Assembly (NCBI RefSeq): GCF_003073045.1
Contig: NC_037593.1
Location: 8,113,525 to 8,177,524, forward strand
Source of the DNA: Pomacea canaliculata
Taxonomy: Eukaryota > Mollusca > Gastropoda > Architaenioglossa > Ampullariidae
DNA: 64,000 nt
Direction of reading: 5' to 3'
This document shows positions 56,000 to 64,000 of this stretch, one piece after another. Every line of letters starts with the position of its first letter. Position 1 is the stretch's first letter. The notes under the pieces were generated by a model. The model was not told the DNA's origin, did not search any database, and saw only the letters and a list, made by a program, of their open reading frames with translations. The translations under genes were made by a program, and so were the position numbers.

Positions 56000-57295
56000 C
56001 GATTCTGACGAGACAGATGACTTCAAGGAAGAGGCTGTTGTTGCTGGTGTAGTGAAGTAATTTACGAGGACAGTAATAATGATGACTTTCGTAACCACAA
56101 AGATGATGACAATAATAACTAGGCTATGAAAACCTAGCCAGGTCAGGTCAACAAAATTGTTTACCCTGTAAATTTTCATCTGCTGGAAGTATATAGATGG
56201 ACTGATGACCTTGCCTCTTGCGAAGTTTTCCGCTCTCGGCAAACCAGAAGAACCTTACATCCGGAGGAGCAGCGAAGATGGAATTTACCGACTTCTGATA
56301 TCAACAATATAATTACCGTAAGTGCACTGCTTTGTTGCACTATTAACCAAACTTTTGCCTATTTAGAACACAAAAGTATTTGCTTCACTAGTCTGAAATC
56401 TCATTTTATGAAATGATAAATAATATGAAACGCACATAAACATAGAGATCTACAATCACTGAAGTGTTCGCATGTATGCTTCACCTTGGTCTCTTGCTTA
56501 TATAAAATCCGCTTGTATGGGTAACGTGGCTTGGCTTGTTTTCTGTAGTTATCTTTGCTCAAAATTTGGTATTTTGTTGTGGTTTCAGGATGGTGATTAC
56601 TTGCTACATATTCAAGATAGTGGTAGTCCTGATAAAAATTCGGTATTGACAGAATGACAGTAAAGGTAACAGACTTAATTTAATTTGTGCACTTGTAACG
56701 CGCAACATTACGGCAGAGATAGGTCGCACTCTTTGCGCTGACAGTAATGATAAAAGACAATGGAAGGTTAGGCATACTGAACAGATGAGGTGAATGCAGC
56801 CTTGCCATTACATGGAATCTTTGATAAGTAAATAAAGTTCTGCATCCAAAAATATCTGAAAGTTACTGGAGATACCTGATGTCAGTCATGTCAGACCTGC
56901 CTGTGTTGCATGAACAGCTTGCTGTGACAGCTCCACATCAAACCTTTGTGAAGCAGCTGCAGGGAGGTAATCCGAGTTTGAAGTCGACATTGCCCATGTG
57001 TAGATTTAAAATCTAAATAACGGCTTCAATCATCTCTGTGTCGGCGAAGGTGTGTGTGTGTGAACTGAAAGCACTTCTCTTGATCTTGGACTATTCATAT
57101 ACAAGTTTTTGAGCAATAAGAATATTTAGTTAATACACTTCTCGAGTAATTTAATGAATGACGTGATTGTTAATAACTAAATTTGTTTTTATGGGCATGT
57201 CTTCTGCTATGTGAAAATTGTCTAAACCTTATAGTCGCGAACTAAAAACATGTACAGGAAACAGGAGAGTAAGAAGTAAATAACCGAGCCAACAA
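56000..57295. other. Gene-free interval between tRNA-Glu and the THAP exon
   Basis: No gene or classified repeat recognised. It would form the intron downstream of the THAP exon on the minus strand, but no later exon of that gene was found. Confidence 0.4.
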
Positions 57296-57305
57296 TAAGA
57301 TCAGT

Positions 57306-57553
57306 ACCTTATTTATGCATTCTTCTTTAAAGTGCCTTGAACAAATCTTGGCTCTCAATGAATTGAAACCTTTGTCTGAACAGCCTACACCATGAATGAG
57401 AGCCGCTCGCCACTTGTCTTGCTCTGTCGATGTTCCTGCCCGCGGAAGCGAAAAAAAAAAACTTTCACCGAAAGATTTGATCCTTGCACAGTTGCATTTC
57501 ACCAAGCAGCAGTAAAAACCACCTTTTGTGCGTTTCTTTATTGTTGTCATCAT
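57306..57553 (-). CDS. THAP-domain exon (C2CH zinc finger), rest of gene not found
   Basis: THAP domains are zinc-dependent DNA-binding modules of chromatin factors and of P-element-like transposases. The exon starts at ATG 57553 (a second ATG follows), with an in-frame stop upstream. It shows CCLVKC (C-x4-C), then FFFSLP, DKWRAAL (the invariant Trp) and KICSRHF (C-x2-H-F), in the right order and spacing. The frame reaches ECINK and a donor GTACTG at about 57305. No following exon was recognised on the minus strand, so it could be a host gene with far exons or a relic of a THAP transposon. The final AVPTIF-type box was not seen in this exon. Confidence 0.7.
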
Positions 57554-57599
57554 CTTAAGGTCTCATCTCTGTGCTATGGATTCTTTGAAGGCTCCTACC

Positions 57600-59100
57600 C
57601 CCACTACTGAAATCGTGTCTGTCTACACTCCTGCCCATTGGATCCTCACCAGAATCTCACATCCTCCCTCCCACAAAGACAGTCACAGAGGGACAACGGG
57701 CGTCCTCCCTTTGTGCTGCTTTGTGCTTCAACACTTCGATTGTGCATTATAAGTTCCCATTATTATTTATTATTATCATCAACATCGCGTTTACCGATCC
57801 TGTCCAAGGGAATGAACCCAATCACTCGCGCAGAAATTCCGTACACAGTAGACCAGGGGAGACCAATCCTATTCATATGAAGAATACTTTATGGATTGCC
57901 TTTCCTGCGCGTTCACACACTTTGAATACGGATATAATATCTAAATTCGTGCTTTAAATGCGATAGTTAGTACCGTCAAAGATGGGAACTGAATTTCATC
58001 TCCTTTAAGTGCATATATATATTTCCGATTCTACCAGGAACTATAGGCAGTTGCAAGGACCTTGCTTTTTAAAGAGAGGAAAAATGTTAGGGAACTATCA
58101 TTCTGGAGAATATATCGGCTTCATATTTAACTAAATTTATTGAAATAGTGAATTTATTGAACGATACGCTTAGATATATTAACTCAACTGAAAATTTAAT
58201 TTATATGCTGCCAGTTGTGATTTACGCGGTTTGATTCGCTAGTAGTGGTAGGATTCTCTTGCTTGAAGAATCTTGAAGAGGTCGGAGGTGAGGTAGCAGC
58301 GCAGCACTTGTCTCTCGTTTATACCGTGACAAGAGCCCAGCACTGACTCTCTCTCCGTGTATGTGTGAAAAGAGAGGGGTGTTTTAAATTGATGCACAAT
58401 CACTCTACCACAAGGTAGTTCCTCCTCTCTCTCTTAAAACACACACACACAAATTTTCTGTCATCGTCAATAACACCATTTTCGAGAAAAATAATGTACA
58501 TGAAAACAGAATGTGAGCCTTAATTTTATTTCCAGTATTTTAATAGGCATCTGACTATTAGCTGTAGTTTTAGAACGGTAATTTACACAGTAAGTAATTT
58601 GAAGTTTTAGAGACTACATCAAAACACATCAGTGAGTTATTTTAGTATTTAGATACTGATTCAAATCACATTAGTGAGTTATTTTAATATTTAGAGACTT
58701 CCTTATAACACATCAGTGAGTTATTTTAGTATTTAGATACTGATTCAAATCACATTAGTGAGTTATTTTAATACTTAGAGACTTCCTTATCACACATCAG
58801 TGAGTTATTTTAATATTTAGAAACTACATCACAAAACGTACTATTGTATTCACAATGTACAAGGGTATTTAGTATTTTACCCCATGGATGCTAACAATGT
58901 AGTTAGTAATTCAAGACTAAATAAAAACAACTCCACAGCAATAAAATGTTAAAAATAATTATCTGCCAGAAAAGTTTTCGATTTCCGTATTTCCTATGTT
59001 TTCACAGCATTTTTCACTCGCTAAAAATGTTTTGCGATGTATATAAAGAGTTTCTAGAATACGTATTAGTTGTCCCAACAAAAGATTTCTGCGGTATTAG
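57600..59100. other. Gene-free interval with a TACCATC-type repeat copy and a 42-bp tandem array
   Basis: GATAGTTAGTACCGTCAAAG at 57962-57981 matches the repeat at 25911 at most positions, including the trailing GGGAAC. A 42-bp tandem array lies at 58625-58834. Otherwise AT-rich with no recognised gene. Confidence 0.5.
58625..58834 (+). repeat. 42-bp tandem repeat with 84-bp alternating order
   Basis: Five units start at 58625, 58667, 58709, 58751 and 58793. Each begins CACATYAGTGAGTTATTTTA. Units 1 and 3 continue GTATTTAGATACTGATTCAA; units 2 and 4 continue ATAYTTAGAGACTTCCTTAT. The true repeat is thus an 84-bp dimer, copied as a pair. Confidence 0.9.
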
Positions 59101-59179
59101 TGATAAATTGTGTAGCTGGAAGAGATGAGGGGTCAGCTGATGCTGCGGGGCTGTGACAGCGCCTCCTTGCGGTGGATGA

Positions 59180-60363
59180 TCATCGCGTCACGCTCGTGCA
59201 CTCCATCACTGAAATATAAAGGACATGTTAGAAAATGGAATGTATGATTAAAATCAAGTTGAAGGCGTTCGTTCGAATTTTTCTGGTTAACTGATATATT
59301 TTTACTGCACCGTTGTGGTACGCTGTTGTCTTTTAGCTTACACTTTTATCAAAATATGCTTCAAAACATTGGGCGTAGGAAGATGCTCAGCTCTGGGGAT
59401 GGTGGAGAGGGGGAAAGTGATGCTGACAGTGAACGACACATTCAGCACGTGGGCAGCAAAATGCATGCAACATGCTCCGTCCTTCTTGAGCTGCCCTTTG
59501 GCTTCCAAACCAACCCTAACCCTTCGCACAAGACTGGCGTACACAAGCACACACATACAAACGTGCACGCACGCACAAAGTACAGCTTACAATCAGGGTT
59601 GTCCCGGTGGTGCATGATCTGACACATGAGTCCTGGTCCACACAGTCTATAGTTCACCATCCCCTCCGGCTTCGTCATCGTGTAATATAGTTGTGAGCAC
59701 ACTGTCCAGACAACCAAAGTGTCGTGTGTGGATAACATATTAGGGTTAGGTGGAACTTGTGGCTACAGAGAGAAATAGATTCACTCATTCTCTCTCATTC
59801 TTTCACACAGAGAGAAAGAAAGAAAGAAAGAAAGAAAGGAAGAATTTGCTTACGTACATCGAGTCAGACAGAGAGAATACACTACCGACAGACCAAACAA
59901 ACGGTCGGACGCAAAATCAAGTAAAAAATCTAACCAAACAACTAACTGGCCAAAATAATACTTGCATAAGTAAAAATAATCAAACAAACGAACGAACGAA
60001 CTAACCCACCAATCGATGAAGCCAGCCAGCCAAACAACCAGCATACAAACAAACCAACGACCACAATCAACAGGTGAACAAACCAGTAAGCAACGCAGCC
60101 AAACAAACAAACCAACGAAGAACCAGCCAATTAACCAATGCTGACTGATCGACCAAGCAAGGTTTAATTAAGGACAAGGCTTCATCCTCACCTTCGCCAC
60201 TTCTGAGAAAACGTTCGCAGTAGCCATGGTCGTCAGATGGGCTCCTCTTGACGCAGTGGCTCCTTCTGTCGCACTGTGACCCTGCTGTACACTGCACCCC
60301 CAATGCTGTCGTCGCCGCATCTGCATTCCCGATGATCACAGACATGACGGCGGCCAGCGACAC
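59180..60363 (-). CDS. Small secreted cysteine-rich protein, prokineticin/AVIT-like (paralogue 2; first exon uncertain)
   Basis: Exons are 60192-60363, 59591-59701 and 59180-59208. The middle exon is 111 nt, exactly as in paralogue 1, and phases match. The mature region reads VQCTAGSQC, HCVKRSPSDDHGYC, ERFLRSGEVC, YRLCGPGLMC and finally LMECTSVTR then stop, giving eight cysteines in the same spacing as paralogue 1, with the last 13 residues after the seventh. The hydrophobic VSLAAVMSVIIG is the rest of a signal peptide. By analogy the initiating exon should lie further upstream, possibly beyond the right edge. Alternatively translation starts at ATG 60417 in a continuous frame, which also gives a usable signal peptide; a TATATAAG motif lies at about 60519. 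Function is inferred from fold only. Confidence 0.72.
59811..60165 (+). repeat. Simple repeats in intron of paralogue 2
   Basis: A (GAAA)n run at 59811-59840 is followed by a degenerate tetranucleotide tract of AAAC, AACG and CCAA units to about 60165. Low-complexity open frames on the minus strand here (runs of V, C, W, F) are artefacts of the repeat. Confidence 0.8.
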
Positions 60364-62113
60364 CTGCACAAGACACCACAAAGTGCAACACCCACAGTTA
60401 CGTGACGTCATGTACACCAGAGAACGCGCGACGCTCTCACTTTCTGGTCTGGAAATGGTTCTTCTGTCCCGGAGAGAAAATTACGATGAACAATTTCCAC
60501 ACAAGTAGAAATACAAACTTATATAAAGGAGACCCATCGCTTGCAAGCAGGTATCGTTGCATGAGGGTTTTGCGTCTCGTTTCTATCTATGAAGATATCC
60601 CATAAATTTTACAATATGAACAAAGACTTTCATGCATGGAGAAGACGTGTGAACATTAGTACTATCCAGCCCTGAAATATGTAGAGGCAAGATCTTTGCC
60701 TGAAGCAGCATTCAAAGAGTAGAAATAAGCGCTCAATAAAATGTATTCGTCGCCATTCCCGTCAATAGGTAATTATACATGGGAACATGGTTAACTGTGT
60801 TTTTTTTTAAAAAGTGGTATCGATGAGCTATAGATAATTTAGGAGTTACTTGAAACGTGAGATATGGATATGGTGGACTGAAAGCTAGCGGCCTCCAGCC
60901 TGTCCTCACGCATAATGAGGCTCTACAATCAGTTAACAACGGATCACATTCAAGGAAAATTAGAAATGCTGGTAATGTGAGGATTCCCCCTCCCCTCCAA
61001 GTAACGAATGTGGAGAGAGAATGGGTGATGGTGGTGGGGAGGTGGGGGTGGAGAGAATCCACTAAAAAAAGCAGGGGAGATAATGAGCGGCTTTGAGAAA
61101 AAGTAAGTACTGGTGGTGAATAGCACTTAGTGCAAACGTGGCCTTAAAGAAGCAAAAAAAAAAAAAAAAAACCCAAACAAAACAAAACAAAACAAAAAAC
61201 AAACAACAACAACAACTCTAGAGGCTTTACATTTAATACTTTAGTTTAAAAAAATTGAGCTTAAAGCGTGAGAAAAATACGTACTGCTTTTTTCCTGTCA
61301 CTTAAAATAATGTCGATCTATGTCCAGCCTGCCGTTGGACTTTGAGACAAAAGGAATGGACTAATTACTAATGTGTGTGTGTGTGTCTGGGTGGGTTTTG
61401 GAGGCTGAAATTTACAGGTTACCTTTATATCGCCTATATCTACCCTTATCTGCAAAAACGAAAAAACAAACAAACTCAAACCAACTAGGTTGGTCGTTAA
61501 TGAACCCATTTCCGTCTTATCAGAGACTGCTATCTGTCTGCCTGGTGTGGCTAATGAGGTGTGACGGTCAAATTTCTCTGACGTGTTTGCCTTGAGCTTC
61601 TTTTGCTGGGTAAACAGTTCATAAAACCCCATCCACCTACCCCTACCCACACACACATATATTAGCCCACTCCTTTTGTCTTTTTTGTTTCTCTAGAAAA
61701 AGGATGTCCGGGCTTTAAAGAAGAATTTAAAGGGTGGTGGGGGAAACGAAACCTATCGTGATATCAGAGCACTACCCGACATGGCCCATAAAGGGTGGGG
61801 CAATATTAATTTTTTTGTAGACAGCGAAGAAAGTTATGACAGGCGACTGACAATGAAGGAGATACATTAAAGCTCTACGTCGCATGACTGCAGCTGCTGC
61901 GCAACTCTCACGCCTACTTGTGTTCTTTGAGCCACATCATTGAGTACAGGGTGGACCTCGATAGAAGGCACAGTCAGCAGGGGTACCAGGTACTTGACAC
62001 AATGATCATAACCGCTGTCTGCAGACATCCTTTTATAGAAAGAGACATACTGTCCTCGTGATAGTTATGTAGAAATCGTGATGTAAATTAAAAATGGCTG
62101 GTTTTGAAGAAAA

Positions 62114-62153
62114 AACAAACAAACAAACAAACAAACAAACAAACAAACAAACA
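62114..62153 (+). repeat. (CAAA)n microsatellite
   Basis: About ten uninterrupted CAAA units, followed by A-rich sequence. Complementary in sequence to the (GTTT)n at 63490-63533. Confidence 0.95.
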
Positions 62154-63489
62154 AAAAACAAAAACAACCAAACAAAAAAGAAACACCCTATTATAATAGA
62201 CATCTAACCAGTTTCAATGAAACTATCTTTGTCATGCTTACTACACAGAACTTAATTCTCATGAGCTCAAAATCGTTCGTACTTCGCATGGGAAGCCGTG
62301 AAGAAAATTTCTCTATTTTTATCAACATTTAAACAGTAGGTTGGGTAGAGCTAATACAATTTTTTAACCCTCCAAGTATTTCTTAATGTCAGTTACTGCG
62401 ACACTATTTTGTTAAGTCCGTTGTTTCTCTGAACTTTCCACCTCTTTTCTCCACCTGAGGGAGTGGAGGGAAGAGAATGAGTGCTTTCCAGATGAACAAG
62501 ACATTATGTCACGCTTTCGTCGAGTGACTTCCTTTGTGTGACATATCCGCCTCCTTTCCCCACTCTTTTTCTTTAAGGAACTCATCTTCCCCTGTCCTTC
62601 ACATACACGCACAAAAGATGCAAGTGGGCGAGGTAATACAAATACAGTATAGAATATATATTCTTATTGTTCATTTTCCGTTATACATAGAAAATTATCG
62701 CACGGAAGCGATGAGTTATCTGAGCCATAACAGAGCCAAGTGGAGAAGTTAAGTTGTCTCAGCTGTAGAAGTATGAGGTTCATCAACTGCACTACTAATT
62801 AAAGCATTTATTTCATTTTCAGCGAAGAATTCGCACGTGTCTCATGTTTAGGATTTTCTGGCTTCTTACTTACTTTGATTCAAATTGGATTTCTATCATT
62901 AGCTCGATAGAAATTGATAAGATTTTGTTGTAATCTGTGAAAGAAAATAACATTCAAACGTACAAATAACTCATCGATTGTTGTTTCCGTAAATTAAACC
63001 ATTGCACTTAATTACATAATATTCAACGACTTACACTTTTATTCGCTTAATATGCTCGATAGTACTTTTAATTTATTGTTCCTAGTCATTTGAAATTAGA
63101 GAGTACACTTTACAGATGTTCGTCTAATACCTCAAATACTTTCATATTGATGATATTATTTAACATGAGCATAACATGCATTGTTTTTTTAAATATTTTC
63201 TATTTTACGCTTTCACCTTCTTAGAACAACTTTAAAAAATCTCTATATATGCTTTCACGGCACAGCTACTATACATTTAAATAAGCACTGTTGTACTGTT
63301 TGTACAAGTACTTGTAATTTCCATTTTTTTCCCAAATTAATTCATAAATATTTCTTTTTCCGTAAAAAAATTCTGGATATGTTTATTATTTTTGTGTGGC
63401 TTAACATATTTATAAAGTACAAATTAATTATTAGAATCTTAAATATAGAAAAAAAACTCTCTGCTCCTACTAGTATTTTCAAACTGCAG

Positions 63490-63533
63490 GTTTGTTTGTT
63501 TGTTTGTTTGTTTGTTTGTTTGTTTGTTTGTTT
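63490..63533 (+). repeat. (GTTT)n microsatellite
   Basis: Eleven GTTT units without interruption. With the (CAAA)n tract 1.3 kb to the left it forms an inverted pair. Confidence 0.95.
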
Positions 63534-64000
63534 AAAAAATGGTTACAATATTCTGAGTTCTCTGAGCACTATAGTCTTGTTGACTGACGTTGCAAATGAC
63601 CGCGGCCCTGGAGAAAAAGCCAAATGCCAGAGGTTACAGGTCACGTCTGCCCTGCCACGAGCAGTAGTGGACTCGTTTTACCGGTCACTTACTGCATGTA
63701 CACGTGTCATCGCTCGGGGCGAGTAAAGAAACTAGAACGTGTGATAAAAGACTGATGGCGACCCTTTTCCCCCAAACCGCTGACCTCAAGAGAGATAAGA
63801 AACCATGGGTGAGATGGTGAGAAAAAGATGTTCAGCGAAGCAGACCTACTGATGGCCAGAAGATTGCTTATAAGATGAACAAACTGTTTTTTGATTATTT
63901 TATTTTCTCTTCTTTTATTCTTGTGAACAGTGCACAGCGTGTACGGTGTATTACTCCAGACAGCAATGGAGATCAGTAATACAGTCAAATCTCCCTACTA

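Larger units (their letters stand above)
60420..64000. other. Right-hand flank without recognised genes
   Basis: It contains poly(A) at 61153-61170 with AAAAC repeats, (CAAA)n at 62114-62153 and (GTTT)n at 63490-63533. The initiating exon of the prokineticin-like paralogue 2 was sought here on the minus strand and not found. No further genes or classified transposons were seen. Confidence 0.5.

Noticed and set aside
58625-58834. CRISPR-like regular repeat array
   Set aside because: The repeats are contiguous without unique spacers, in a eukaryotic genome.
59134-59207. Alternative frame of paralogue 2 last exon (DGVHERDAMIIHRKEALSQP)
   Set aside because: It needs a phase that does not match the donor of the preceding exon. 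The frame used gives the eighth cysteine.
59850-60130. Minus-strand frames rich in W, C, V and F
   Set aside because: They are translations of degenerate tetranucleotide repeats.

Overview
The window is animal nuclear DNA: AT-rich, with genes split into many short exons joined by GT-AG introns, and many transposon remnants. The host proteins and the repeat classes (RTE- and L2-like LINEs, tRNA-headed SINEs, Tigger and hAT elements) suggest a protostome invertebrate, most likely a mollusc and perhaps a gastropod. That placement is inference; no species-diagnostic sequence was recognised.

Layout. 1-11690 (minus): the 5' half of the clathrin heavy chain gene, 17 coding exons covering about residues 1-853, with the 3' half beyond the left edge; a CR1/Jockey-type LINE lies in one intron. 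11700-16565: intergenic, with a hAT-type miniature element and two unassigned open frames. 16566-22429 (minus): Mediator subunit MED21, four exons, whose intron 2 carries a Tigger element invaded by a second Tigger and by a solo-LTR-like block. 22978-24590 (plus): ribosomal protein P2, head-to-head with MED21. 28194-37950 (plus): malectin, with an RTE LINE in intron 2, a second possible last exon giving a soluble form, and a probable 4.7-kb 3' UTR. 38000-41650: intergenic with a pair of NRF1-like sites. 41656-47393 and 59180-60363 (minus): two paralogous small secreted cysteine-rich proteins whose cysteine spacing matches the prokineticin/AVIT colipase-like fold minus one disulfide. Between them lie SINEs, LINE scraps, tandem repeats, a hAT miniature element with perfect 8-bp target duplication, a tRNA-Glu(UUC) gene and a THAP-domain exon. 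60420-64000 has only simple repeats and unassigned sequence.

How they fit together. CLTC, MED21, RPLP2 and MLEC are housekeeping genes (vesicle coats, transcription, translation, ER glycoprotein quality control) and share no pathway. The notable content is the prokineticin-like pair, which looks like a local gene duplication of secreted ligands, and the alternative malectin terminus. All exon boundaries were read by eye from reading frame, splice dinucleotides and phase; no alignment or transcript data were used.
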